A stretch of DNA of 64,000 nt. Origin: Aphrocallistes beatrix. Lineage: Eukaryota > Porifera > Hexactinellida > Sceptrulophora > Aphrocallistidae. How positions within the stretch are numbered: position 1 is the first letter of the stretch; every line of letters begins with the position of its first letter. The DNA lies in contig OY725498.1 of NCBI GenBank assembly GCA_963281255.1, positions 2,790,001-2,854,000 of the forward strand, written 5' to 3'. The notes under the pieces were generated by a model. It worked only from the letters and a program-made list of their open reading frames with translations, was not told the origin of the DNA and ran no database searches. The translations under genes were made by a program, and so were the position numbers. Below are positions 47,117 to 59,174 of the stretch, piece by piece.

Positions 47117-48205
47117 TTCATTGCTATTACTTTACAACTATTAGTACATAGTATAACTATTATAATAATAAAGTACTTGCTGATAAATTAGTAATAATAT
47201 CACTAGACGTACCATTTGTCTGCTACCATTTGTCTGCTTCATATATTATTATATTGGATCTACGTATGATCCTATGTAATATTGTAGCACAGTTCTAAAA
47301 TGAGTGCTGGAGTCCGGCCTGGCGCAAGTGGCATGCACAGACCTGAGTATACAAGACATCACTAATTTCCCTGGATTTTCCATGGAATTCGCATTTTAAA
47401 TCTAGAACATTTTTGAGAGGAGCTTGTAAGTATACTCGAGTGGTTGGTTATACGGGAGGGTTGATTTGAAATTAGTTGATGTATCACACAGTAATAAAGT
47501 ACTCAACATATTATCTAGAATAAGAAATAAAATATTCTATTGATTGCAGATAGAAGATAATTGATGAAATACTACATGCGATAAAAACCATTTTTGGGTA
47601 AAACTTTCAAAGTCAATTTACGAGATTTAATAAATGGGGGAGGGGGGCTAGAAAAAAACATTAATTAATAAGCGGGGGTCAGTTTATTCGGACACCTAGA
47701 GTAGATCCATCAGATATTTGCAGCCACAAATGCGACAAATGACTTTGAATACAAGTCGTCTTATTCGGCAAACTTAGCCCTCTAGCAACATCATAGCAGC
47801 ATAGGAATGTAACAACATTCCATTCTTAAAACTTGTTTGAACCCTATCGAGTGATCCTTCTTGCGACTCCGCTCGGTCTAAATTTGACAATGATTTGTGA
47901 ATAGGGTATTTCGTCCAAATTGCAAGATTGCAATAATTTGTTTTGATCCATAGACACAGGGTCGAGAGACTTTCTCAGAATAAATGTCGTCTATTTCAAA
48001 TTCATCCCCTTTTGGTCTACATAATCACCACAAAAAGCATGCTGAACATGTCCAACCGTGCTCATTTCCCCAAACAATTATCAAAAGTCACTAGACCACA
48101 AATGGCTACAAATTTATGCGTTTACAAATATAATCAACAAAAATAGATAGATAAATTTCCTTGATGGTGTTTGGACTCTAAGAGTACTTTCAACATATTT
48201 TATGC
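47117..48205. other. Stretch without recognised gene
   Basis: A small piece at 47790-47830 (aggaatgtaacaacattcca) resembles the foldback family. Otherwise nothing recognised. Confidence 0.4.
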
Positions 48206-48405
48206 CAGCGGTTCCCAAACTGGGGTGCATGAACTCCCTAGCGGTGCACGGGACAAGGATTAGAACTGAATATTCAGCATTTTTAACAGAATTATTTTTG
48301 AAGTTATATGCACTTACTCCTAGATCCTGGCATAGGTCCTGGGGTGCACATAATAATTTTTAGGTGTCAGGAGGTGCACGAGGTAAAAGGGGTTGGGAAC
48401 CACTG
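48206..48405. mobile_element. hAT-type MITE with perfect 8-bp TSD
   Basis: Starts CAGCGGTTCCCAAACTGGGG and ends GGGTTGGGAACCACTG, flanked by TTTTATGC at 48198-48205 and 48406-48413. The CAGNGGTTCCCAAACT end is shared with many animal hAT elements. 200 bp, non-coding. Confidence 0.93.
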
Positions 48406-48917
48406 TTTTATGCGAACAAAAAGTTTCTTTACAGACCACATAAGGGTGCGCGTTATTGGGAGGTGCCCCATTCAAGGCTCCATTTTCCATCCCAGACAAC
48501 AATATGTCACAATAGCAATGCACACATAACAGTAGATATGTAAGCACGATACAACCAAGTGCAATTGGAATTTAGCTTAGTAAGAATTGAGAAATGCAAA
48601 CACCATCCATAATTGGAAAAATTCTAAAAATATCAACATGTGCATGTACACTGTACATGGCTAACTATATTTAGAATTCTGTCACCACAATACAAGAAAC
48701 TACGTACATAGTTCTATTATTAGCATGTGAGGTGGAACAATTATGGGCACTACAACTGTAGTTAATTTTAACGTTGTTACACCAAACCAATATAAGTATG
48801 GAAATAATTAATGTCATAACTAATTCAAAAAATGTCTTCTTCAGAACAAGAAACTATTTCTACATTTCGCAGCGCAGATCTCCCGAAGGTTTGCATTCCG
48901 GCTGATTTGAATCTAGC

Positions 48918-51185
48918 ATGGAGTCAAGTGGGTCTGACAATGAAGGTGATTTCATATTCAAAGTCCCAACAACCCCAACTGATTTAACACCAGCTACATC
49001 CACGCCTACTGAGCTCGGATCTACTCTCTCTCAAGTAGCCCTCTCTTCGCAGACATCCGAAGAATCGGATAACACGGCACCAGCTACCCCAGTTCATACC
49101 AAAAAGCAGCGAGGACATAAACTCAACACTGGGAGGTTTCGGAAGGGTGAGGGAGTCAAAAGAAAATCTACTTTCACACCATCTACCACGAAGCGATTAC
49201 CCCTTCATACTAGCACTCCGAAATCTAAAACACTATTACAGCAAGTGAAGTTTCCTCAGCCCAATAAACGCCTCAGTATTATGGTACAGAAGGATGGAGC
49301 TCAATCATTTCGTGATCTCTACGTTCCTCATGGCTCGCAAATAATTGATATCGATATACTGAGTACGGTATTTTCTCTATTGAGATGCACTGAGGCACAC
49401 TGCACTGGTAATTTGAATCTGTATCAATACGCTTTTCGTGATGGGTTACAATCATATATCTTGTTGAAATGCAGTCGCTGCCATCTTGTGCTTGCTGAAT
49501 TTCCCACATCCCGTCCGGTTGGAATGAAACCTAATGAAGCCGTGAACGATCCTCAAATGCTTTGCCGGAAAAAGTCGGAAGTCAACGTTAGAGCTTTACT
49601 AGCAGCACACTGTACTTCCATGAGCTGGAGTGATTTTCTACTGACCTGCAATCTCCTTGATATACAAAATACCTGGCATAGAATGTCCAAGTCTCTACTC
49701 GCGCAATTGGACCTTTCTACAGATAAAATATGCCAGCAATCCATGTCCATGACAGCAAAAGAAGTGAGAGCCAAAGCTGAGTCATCTAACATTCCTGGTT
49801 GCAAGGTATGCGCGGTGAGCTTTGATGGATCTTGGCACAGACGCGGACATTTTAGTAATCAAGGATTCGCCGGGGCTATTTAAGTCAAAACGGGGAAAGT
49901 CCTTGACTACGTCCTTTACGAACGCGTGTGTAACAAATGTATCAGATGGACGGAAGAACGTAAGAAAGAAAACCCAGAGGAATACAGCGAATACTGGGAG
50001 AAACATTCGAGCGAATGCCCAGCTAACTTCTCTGGAACAAGTCAGGCGATGGAATCTTCTGCTGCAATAGAAATCTGGGGTAGATCAGTTGACAAGCATT
50101 CTCTAGCCTATACTACATATGTGGGAGATGGGGACTCAAGCTCTTTCAAAAGGTTGGAACAAAATAATCCTTACAAAGGAATGGAAGTTATCCGGAAAGA
50201 GGAATGTCTTGGGCACACGCAAAAACGATTAAAGAAACACCTCAAAAAGAAGACAACTACGAAAACAATGCCCTCCAAGCCAATACCCGCATCAAAAGTC
50301 GAGAGAATTGCTCATCTATACGCTCTTGTTATTGGCAAGAACAGAGGCAGAACACCACTAGACATTCAAAACGCCCTTTACACACTGATTAATCATTTGT
50401 TCGAGGAGCACGATCGTTGCCCACACTCAAAAGAATCCTGGTGTTACTTTCAAAAGGGCCTCGCAATTTCAGCTGAGAATACCTCTCATCCACCTCCCAT
50501 ACTCCGACAACCCTATCTGAATAAAGACGAGTATTCGCGCCTAGAAGATGTTTTCAAGAAATTTGCAAGCATTGAAATGTGTTCCGCTCTGACAATGGGA
50601 TTAACACAGAACTGTAATGAGTCGCTACATTCAGTTGTATGGCATAATGCTCCAAAGACAAAACGTGTAGGACAAAAGTCACTTCAAGCCGCTGCTGCTA
50701 TTGCTGTGTGCACTTTCAATGAAGGTTCAATGATGCTCGCAGCTATTCTGTCAGATCAACATGTACAATGTAGCCGTATAACTCTTGAACACTTAGCATC
50801 GATGGATAAAGAAAGGAACCGCTGTAAACTTAAAGCCGTTATGGCTACTCAAAAGAGGCATCGGAGAGTTCTCAAATCCCAATTCATTGCAGCCGAATCC
50901 TCCAGGCGTAGACGTGAAAAGGATACTACGACCTATAAATCTGGAGGTTTTGGTACTGAGCTCTCATCTGTTGCCATGAAAGAATTACCTTCCACGAGTG
51001 TTAACCCTGATGACTCTGAAACAGTTTGCGAGGAATGTGAACAACACGACTGCCCAACCGGGGGAAAGAGGGCGAATGATGACTGGTTAGGTTGTGAGTA
51101 TACCAGTCTAAAGGACGTGGGAGATGATCCTTATATCTGTAGGAAATGTGACTTGGAATTCGAGTCCTGTGTAGAAGCTGTATAA
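48918..51185 (+). pseudogene. Mutator-like DDE transposase, complete except for one in-frame stop
   Basis: ATG at 48918 to TAA at 51183-51185, 755 codons in one frame with a single TAA at 49881-49883 ('QGFAGAI' stop 'VKTGKVL'). A serine/threonine-rich tail (residues 1-110) precedes a possible zinc-binding 'LLKCSRCHLVLAEF' region (about 179-192). The DDE core has D in 'CAVSFDGSWHRRG' (about 297), D in 'YVGDGDSSSF' (about 403) and E in 'LTQNCNESLHSVVW' (about 570). Cysteine pairs at the C-terminus ('CEECEQHDC', 'CRKCDLEFESC') suggest a further zinc site. The spacing and motifs fit the Mutator-like transposase family of animals. Terminal repeats were not located. The stop may be a polymorphism, a sequencing error or early decay. 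Confidence 0.85.
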
Positions 51186-51384
51186 CTATCGTTTCTGTAG
51201 TAGCATGCCACCATTAGAATAGTATGATATACTTGTTTGCTCATTTATACTATAATAAATATCAATGCATCAATCTAGCTCAGGGAATTTGAAACTGCGT
51301 CACTAATATTAAAAATAATGGTCGACATACCGATAGAAAAGCACCACAAAAACAGTCAATAATAGTTTCGAAATTGGAAAAGTA

Positions 51385-51544
51385 CAGTCAGGGTCGCATA
51401 TCATTATGAACCGCATGGGGGCCCAAAATATTTTCACAATAGAGAGAGAGTCATACATAGTAGCGAAATCGAAATAATAGAAATTATATAGAGCCGGTCA
51501 AATTGGGACCCAGAGGATTTGTTCATAATAAGCGACTCTGACTG
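51385..51544. mobile_element. Tc1/pogo-type MITE
   Basis: CAGTCAGGGTCGCATATCAT at the left and the inverse 'ataataagcgactctgactg' at the right, with TA on both sides. 160 bp, non-coding. Confidence 0.88.
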
Positions 51545-52835
51545 TACATATTGATATATGTATGCTATTGCACCGTTCAATTTTGATATCAACATTTACA
51601 AGTGCGAATATCGAAATCTACTTTTACTAAATTACAATACAGGCTTATTTGCCGTTGAGATTTCTTATCTAGCAGAAAATACACGTCTACATAAAAAGGT
51701 GTGAAAATATGATTAAATTTTATGATATGATAAGCAGACGTGCGTTCGACACCGTCCTTACGATAAAGAATCTCCTATAATAGGAGCTGCACTAGAAATG
51801 AGAATTCTCAAAACAATACAACTGCATCACAACAGCAGGAGGCCGCAGGGGGGAAGATTGTGATTTTTGTGATTTTCATGTACAGAATTCAATCATTTTA
51901 GAAAGCAACATCAGAATGTATTTGTGGAAACAACTATCTCTAAGATTGGAATTTGGGATTTTTTCAATACACATAGCAATAGTTTTATTAATAAATTAAA
52001 CTTACATTCTTGCTGTAGGTGAAGTAGGCAAGTCACAGGTGTCCAAGACATAAAGTGATCGCTTTCATTTACTTGTCTGGATCATAGCGAATTGATACAG
52101 CGAATTAGCTAATTGTTGAATCCTGGTGACAGAGAAAGATTATAACTATATACTATCTACATATCTATTTATAATATTTAATTTTAAGTTACACACATAT
52201 GTTAAAAATAGGTATTGAAATTGCGTAAACCAAGTTCAAATGGGAGATTTTCATTCTGGATCAATTGTCAAGTTTTCTAATTTTCAACCTCAACTCGGAA
52301 ATTTGGAAAAGCATGGAACCAGGAGCACATGGTTGTGAAACAAGACTCCCCAATAAAGCCCATTTCGAATGAATACAGTAGACATTGGATCCTTGCATAA
52401 ATGTAATGCCGATTCTTGGTAAAACTCGATCTGGTATATACTTTTTAGCCTCAAATCGCATGTGCGTATGTGCGTTTACTTTCAATGCGATCCTATTACC
52501 AGAGATTTCTGTACAATATATTAATTAGAAAAATTAATATGTGACTAATTTGAATGCGTATTATTCGAATCTGTAATCCAATTAGCTATATCACATACCG
52601 TTTAGAAGTAACCGTCTTCATGAATAGACACATTTTAGCATTATTTGTATGGGAAAGAATCAAGTGTTGAAATACTTTTGTCCGCTTAGTGTATATGGCC
52701 CAAATTGGTCCAAATTAGTTCAATATAATTTCCAACAACGAGTGAAGCACGACGTTCCATATTGATCATGACAACTACTATACTAGGAGTTGCAGTAAAA
52801 TATAAAATTTATTGCTTAATTTAGAAGATTAAAAC
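51545..52835. other. Stretch without recognised gene
   Basis: 'aaaaaggtgtgaaaatatga' at 51695 is also in the loop of the foldback element (12263 and 12426). A Tc1-like end remnant (atacttttgtccgcttagtg) lies at 52671-52691. No coding sequence recognised. Confidence 0.4.
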
Positions 52836-52839
52836 TCAC

Positions 52840-53515
52840 ATTCTTCCCCTCCTCCTCCCCTCTGCCCCCGCCTCTAACGCCCCCGCTTCTAACGCCCCTG
52901 CTTTTTCCCCCGCTTCTTCCCCCGCCTCTAACGCCCCCGCTTCTGCCCCTGCTTCTAACGCCCCCGCCTCTGCCCCCGCTTCTAACGCCCCCGCTTTTTC
53001 CCCCGCTTCTTCCCCCGCCTCTAACGCCCCCGCTTCTGCTCCTGCTTCTAACGCCCCCGCTTCTTCCCCCGCTTCTTCCCCCGCCTCTAACGCCCCCGCT
53101 TCTGCCCCCGCCTCTAACGCCCCCGCTTCTGCCCCTGCTTCTAACGCCCCCGCTTCTGCCCCCGCTTCTAACGCCCCCGCTTCTTCCCCCGCCTCTAACG
53201 CCCCCGCTTCTTCCCCCGCTTCTAACGCCCCCGCTTCTTCCCCCGCTTCTAACGCCCCCGCTTCTTCCCCGCCTCTAACGCCCCCGCTTCTGCCCCTGCT
53301 TCTAACGCCCCCGCTTCTGCCCCTGCTTCTAACGCCCCCGCCTCTGCCCCCGCTTCTAACGCCCCCGCTTCTTCCCCCGCCTCTAACGCCCCCGCCTCTA
53401 ACGCCCCCCGCTTCTGCCACTGCTTCTAACGCCCCCGCTTCTTCCCCCGCTTCTAACGCCCCCGCTTCTGCCCCTGCTTCTGCCCCCACCACTTCTCCTG
53501 CCTCCCTCCCTCTCA
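52840..53515 (-). repeat. GC-rich minisatellite
   Basis: Alternating 15-bp and 12-bp units, 'tctaacgcccccgct' and 'tctgcccctgct' or 'tcttcccccgct', about 50 units. All periods are multiples of three, so the minus strand is open (Ala-Gly-Ala-Leu-Glu-Ala-Gly-Glu type repeat), which need not mean translation. Runs of five G recur on the minus strand. It stands out sharply from its AT-rich surroundings. Confidence 0.92.
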
Positions 53516-53705
53516 AGAATCTGTTTCTAGATTTAAAATAAATATTTAATACTGAATAGCAAGCAAATAAATTTCTATCTACTGAACACTCGTTTCTAAT
53601 AGTTTTAATAATTAGTAACTTTCCAAGGAACCAAAGTGTTCGGATAACCGAGGATATGCACTGCCCTGTCTTGATCCAAGAGAAGTATACTAATTAAAAT
53701 TAGTG

Positions 53706-54056
53706 ATGAGGCTAACAAAATATTTGAAATATTTTATATTTGTTCTGGCCTTATATTATATATTTACATGTTTTGGTAAGAGAGATCCACAGCGATCTCT
53801 GAACCTAATTCTGCATTCCCTACCATCTAACTACAACACCTTTTACCTGCATCCTGACTGCCTTCTGAATGGCAGTAGCAGTAAGCTCGTAACTCTAGCT
53901 ACCTCCTTCATTGCAACTTCAGATCTTCTCTCCGACCTAGAGAAGCTGCACCGCCACAACGCACAGCTCAACTTTCTCCTAACGACTCAGTTCCCGTCTC
54001 TCCTGCCTTCGTCAACTTCGTCATATTCACAAATGATTCAGAATGGGTTCGGCTGA
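53706..54056 (+). CDS. Possible small secreted or membrane protein, uncertain
   Basis: ATG at 53706 encodes a basic start then a hydrophobic stretch 'YFIFVLALYYIFTCF' (residues about 9-23), like a signal peptide or signal anchor. About 90 unremarkable residues follow, with a Ser/Leu-rich end. 'TTTTGGTAAGAGAG' just after the hydrophobic segment is a strong splice-donor match, so the true gene may leave this frame at about 53772. No family recognised. Chance frame not excluded. Confidence 0.3.
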   Translation: MRLTKYLKYFIFVLALYYIFTCFGKRDPQRSLNLILHSLPSNYNTFYLHPDCLLNGSSSKLVTLATSFIATSDLLSDLEKLHRHNAQLNFLLTTQFPSLLPSSTSSYSQMIQNGFG

Positions 54057-54936
54057 TCAGAGCTGAGTACCAGTGTCACTCCCTGTCCCATACCCCCAAC
54101 CCCGACCCCCTCGCCCCCTCTCCTCCGAGACTTGCTCCAGGCGGTGGACTGGTTTCTCCATTTGTTATTAGTCAAAAAACTTCTATCAAAAGTAATTAAT
54201 CACTTGACCATTGGGAGGGTGTGAGAAGCTCCATGGGGAGGCGAATAATTTAGGTGGAAGAAATCCCCTTGTGGAGTTGAAGGTTTTGGGTTATAGACAC
54301 CCGGGGCTGTGAATACCCCAAGTGGCTGGTTGTGTATCTGGCCGGTTTGGCCGGAGAGTTTCGCACGGCTGGAGTGCGTCCTGCAGACAGAGGGGGACGT
54401 GCTGCAGTCACATTTTCTCAGTCCCACTGTAATTCCAAATGAAAGGAACATAAATTTCAATTATGGTATCAATGTTCGTTACTAGACCAGGCTTGGAGTA
54501 CAGTTTACCTCTAAACAGTACAGGGAGCTCCGATTCATCCAAAATGCAGATATCAGATGTATAAATAAATGATCTACATATATCATTGCCGACTCAAAGC
54601 CAAATAATCTACAATCAATTAGTTAGAAATAATATTGCTCTCTCACATGTGAAGCATTTTGGACCATGGATAAGAACAATTGGCTTTGGAAAGTATTTTA
54701 CTTTATCATCATTCGTCATTGGACCATGGATAAATGACTTAAATTATATTTCCCGCTTCTGTATCTGAATGATCTTTTCATTCATTATTAGTATAAATAT
54801 AATGAAGATTTAACTCCAAACCCCTTGTAAATCGTTAAGGACTCCTTTTCTAACCTTCCTGTAAAAAGAAAATAAACTTGAAAATTTGAAAAAAAATTCT
54901 TTATATACAAATAATAGTAGTATACGGGAGCGTTAA
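54057..54936. other. Stretch without recognised gene
   Basis: Somewhat GC-richer at 54060-54430 with no recognisable product on either strand. Confidence 0.4.
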
Positions 54937-55437
54937 GGATACCGCCCGCGAAAAAACCAGTCGATTTGGATTACAACATATGATAAAAAGAAAGCTATGT
55001 AAGATGTTAAGCGTGAGCAAGTATCTCCTTTTATAAATACTTAAGATTTCCAAACCCCTTTATACTTGTCTAGTTTTTGAGATACAGCGTCTCAAAGTCG
55101 GGGGTTGTCGTTTATCGCAAACAACCTCAACGGTAGAGTCACGTCCAATCAAAATAAAGTTTGGAAAATACCATAGAAACATCCAAAATTGTAACCATGG
55201 TCAGTCAATCATATTTGCCACTCCATAAGACCAAAATAAAGTTAAAATGACAAAAATTGTAAAATTCAGAGATCTGAAAAAAAGTACTAGAAAAACACGA
55301 GAAACGTTAGTTTTTTGGGAAATCAACAATAAAATCACATAGTTATAAGATCAATAATCGAGTTAGCCTACGTTCATCACGTTCATCATATGGAAAAAAT
55401 TTGAAATTTTAGACCCACAATCTCAAACCAATTTTGA
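54937..55437 (-). mobile_element. R1 family, one end only
   Basis: GGATACCGCCCGCGAAAA directly after TTAA (54933-54936), then the family interior (tttttgagatacagcgtctc; ttaaaatgacaaaaattgta). It is cut at about 55437, where an inverted R2 unit begins. Confidence 0.8.
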
Positions 55438-55836
55438 CAAGGACAAGGGAGATAACATCTCTAAATATGTCCATCTTAGTGTTAAAACCGATTTCACTCG
55501 AAAAATCACCAAATTTGTCAATTTTAAAATTTTTGATGCGTAATGATGACGTCATAACAAAGTGATGAGTCATCATTTTTTGATGAAAGTCGCATCATAT
55601 GTGAGGTATGTTAGTATACAGATTCTATTAAAATTTCAGCCTTCTATCTCCGAATAACTGTGTTGCTTAACTTTTAAAAATGTGACAATGACGTCATAAT
55701 TCTATGATGAGTCGACATTTTGCTCTGAACTCAGAACTTACTGGATCCATAGCCAAAAGACTCCCACATGCCAAAAATCAGCTTTGTAAGACCGGCAGTT
55801 TCTTCAATCAATTCGTTACATATATATCTATATATC

Positions 55837-55862
<26 letters not shown>
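55438..55862 (-). mobile_element. R2 family unit, inverted, with TA microsatellite
   Basis: The inverse of an R2 unit from 'gggagataacatctctaaat' to 'cagtttcttcaatcaattcg', followed by a TA/TCTA repeat (55820-55862). The leader is inverted and doubled at 55863-55920. The GC-rich tail is missing at the junction with R1. Confidence 0.82.
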
Positions 55863-55869
<7 letters not shown>

Positions 55870-55920
55870 TAATCGAGTTTTAATAGTAAGGATACAATAA
55901 TCGAGTTTTAATAGTAAGGA

Positions 55921-56316
55921 TGTCTATGCATTAATCAGTTGCAATGGAAATAAAAATTACATGTTTAAGCCATAACTCGAAAGGTATAGATCGTAGACAC
56001 TAAGAAATTATACCATTTAATCCGTAAACTATTACTTCCTATATGAGAATAATACTATTCACATGTCTATTTTCAATAAGTTCTGAGTTATCTAGGATTA
56101 TATCATGTTCTATAGAGAAGTAATGAGATGTGACAAAATCCTAGATAACTCAGAACTTATTGAAAATAGACATGTGAATAGTATTATTCTCATATAGGAA
56201 GTAATAGTTCACGGATTAAATGGTATAATTTCTTAGTGTCTACGATCTATACTTTTCGAGTTATGGCTTAAACATGTAATTTTTTGGTTCCATAGCAACT
56301 GAGGAATGCATAGACA
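55921..56316. repeat. Palindrome of about 0.4 kb (foldback element)
   Basis: 'tgtctatgcattaatcagtt' pairs with the inverse at 56316. Arms continue with very high identity (aggaagtaatag; atgtctattttcaataagtt) to a loop near 56100-56135. Related in parts to the larger palindromes. Confidence 0.88.
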
Positions 56317-57218
56317 TTCTAAATAAATTTTCAGATTTTTTGGCTTAAGGTCTTCCTATTGTTGCTCCATCAAAAAAATCAAGCATTAGAAATGCAGATA
56401 ACGATGTTTAATATGAGCTGGAACAGCAACATTTTCCTCTTTAAAAAGAGCCTACTACGCATTCACATTCATTGATGACATATAAAATTTTTGACAGCGG
56501 AATTGAATACTCCGATATAATGTTTGTATATGGTAATAATACATTTCAAATGTCTATCAGAAGCGGTTTTTTATTTATAGGTCTAATTAAATTTTCCTCT
56601 TCGTTTTATGGCCTTCTCGGTGACATATATAGCCGTATATTAAGTAGGCCATGAGTCAATTAATCCTGAATGTAAGCTCAATTTGAATACACAAAGTTCA
56701 CATTGCTAAAGATTATTATACTTAAATAATCAATTCCAGTCCATGTCGTTAAAAGTTATTTTATGATCAAATTGATTGATTGTAGCATATAACATACTTT
56801 AATTGTTGTTAACAATCAAATTATAGACTCAAAATAGCAGTATTCAATCATTTATATGAAATAGAATCGTGTGAATGGCATTATAAAAGGCTGATAATTG
56901 ATTGGGTCTCACATAAACCTATGAATTTCAATCACAAATAGTCCTTTTGATTGTATGCATAATTCACTACTATTTTATTCCAATGTATTTGCATTATAAA
57001 ATAATCGAATTTGATTGGTCAGCACATTTTGTTACCTATCTCGGCGAGGTGTGAACATTTCGCTTAGATCTTCGAACTTAATCCTAGATTCATCATTTAA
57101 ACACCTACAAGCCATTTTTCGTATCTCTACGACTTGCCAATTCTTCAATCAATTCGGACAAACAAACAAACAAACAAACAAAACAAAAAATCCTAGCGTT
57201 TTAATGAGGTATTAAAAA
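56317..57218. other. Stretch without gene
   Basis: 56470-56560 resembles an outer arm of the foldback family. A short (aaac)n run lies at 57159-57186. Confidence 0.45.
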
Positions 57219-57395
57219 CTACTATTCGCATGTGAACAAGCTACTATTCGTATGCGAACAAGCTACTATTCGCATGCGAATAAGCTACTATTCGCATGCG
57301 AATAAGCTACTATTCGCATGCGATTAAGCTATTATTTGCATGCGAATAAGCTACTATTCGCATTCGAACAAGTTACTATTTGCATATGCAAATAA
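57219..57395. repeat. Tandem array of a 22-bp unit built on a 14-bp palindrome
   Basis: Seven to eight copies of 'agctactattcgcatgcgaata'. The core ATTCGCATGCGAAT is self-complementary. The last unit reads ATTTGCATATGCAAAT (57378-57393), two abutting octamer motifs. A second array of the same unit, inverted, lies at 62650-62717. Confidence 0.9.
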
Positions 57396-57429
57396 ATTAC
57401 AATTATGGATCGTATTCAAGGAAATGTCA

Positions 57430-57812
57430 CAAAAATTTTGGACTCCCACATTCAAATTCGAATTCTCCACATTCAAATTACCCACTTTATAAGCTTTTAA
57501 CTTCATTACACTCCTTCAAAATTCAGTATTTTCGGCATTTGCTACTCTATGGCACATATCACGAGTTATCACCATTGTATATGATGGCATAAGTGGTACG
57601 AGGTGGGACAGTTTGAGAATATTTAACCTTGTGGGAGATTAATCGAGTGGAAAGATCATAAAATGAGTAATTCGAATATGGAGAATTCGAATTTGAAGTT
57701 AAATTAAGCGTACCTCTTAGCAATTAAATACCTTGACTCGCTAAATAAATCAGTATTATAACTATTTGTATGGGAAATTATGAGGTGTACGAATACTTTT
57801 GTTCAGGCAGTG
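57430..57812. mobile_element. Tc1-like element, right part
   Basis: Ends 'tacttttgttcaggcagtg' followed by TA. The interior (ttgtgggaga; gtatatgatggcataag; tgactcgctaaataaatcag) is shared, inverted, with 59382-59672. The left terminus is missing. Confidence 0.75.
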
Positions 57813-59174
57813 TACATTAGATGGACAATGCTCAGGAGTTCAAAATTCCTGAATATACTTATCCCCAATTACATACTAATACTGTATTGTTATGGATTTG
57901 ATAATATCACAGTATGATACCAGGAAGTAACTCATTCTAGTCATACCAACACTTAAACAATGGTTGTACTAAATCCGGCACAGGACGGGAGGATATCCCC
58001 GGCTTTGACTAAAATACGGACATGTCCTAATAGACTCACGTTTCACTGAATTTAATTATATATCTAGGAGCCAAAACACAATTTATATGTCCTGGCTAGA
58101 TCAACACGAGTGTACCTTGCTAAGAGTACATGCAACTTGGTACTTTTACTATGCTAGTGTTCATATTCGTACAAAGGCGTAGGGCTCCGGTAGGGTTGGT
58201 AGGGCCATAGCAAGTGACGGATTTAGGGGTGGGAGAGGGTGGGCAGCTGCGCACCCTCGATCATCCTATCCTTAGATTTTCTTACTGGTGTCTGAAATAA
58301 ATAGTAGAAACAAATTGTTGTTTACTTGTGAAATATTTCCAAATAAATGAGTACTAATTCCTATGTGTACCTAATTAAGTTCAATGCGTCGTGGAGGAGA
58401 TGCGAAGCAATCAATTACGCGGTTTAGATTGATAAATCCTGACCTCTCTCTGTTTACGCTAAGAATTCCTAACCCACTAAGTCGATCGTTACTCATGGTA
58501 GAGCGGAGATGATTATTTACTCGACCCATCAAGGAGAACGAACGTCCATTTGCAGCCGTAGTGCAAGGCAGAGTACATGCAATGGTCAGACAGTTGTGTA
58601 ATTATAGGGATACATCGCATGAAAGGATGCACATACTGCAAAAATCCAATCAAATTAGAAGGAAAATCTTCGGCTTCCCGAAAAAGGTTCCGCACAACAG
58701 TGACTTCTGTTCTTAACATTTCGGCCTCAACCTCAGTTCTGAGCAATCTGAAACATTTCATGAAGGACACGATGATAGCTGCCTCAAGAAACTTTTCAGA
58801 TCCTAGAGTCAGAGCAGATATGCCATGGTGGATGTCATTGTGCTCTTATTTGAGGAAACGCCGGGTTAGTTCTTCATGGACAGCAGCGCATATAGGGTAT
58901 ACACCAACTAGGGTATTAGGATCTTTCGATCAATGATCGAAAGATCTGGATCGCGATCCTTTTTTTGAGGATCGAGATCGGATCGAAACTTTTACTGGAT
59001 TCGATCCGATCCTTTTTCTTTTTAATCCCCAAGTTGGAGGTGAAAATGTTGAAAGTTATGTTGATTAAATATATTTTTTTAATGTGTTTTATGGTTTGAA
59101 TACGAACTTAAGCACTAAGTACGCCCCAGGCTGCCGCAGACGGACGGACGTTGCATGCCGTCCATACCATAAGG

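Noticed and set aside
52836..53516. 226-codon minus-strand frame of Ala/Gly/Glu repeats
   Set aside because: Best explained by a minisatellite with units divisible by three; listed as a repeat.
54200..54460. 86-codon minus-strand frame in a GC-richer patch
   Set aside because: No family match and no splice or start context worth noting; left as unannotated stretch.
58577..58936. 119-codon plus-strand frame
   Set aside because: Antisense shadow of the minus-strand hAT transposase relic.
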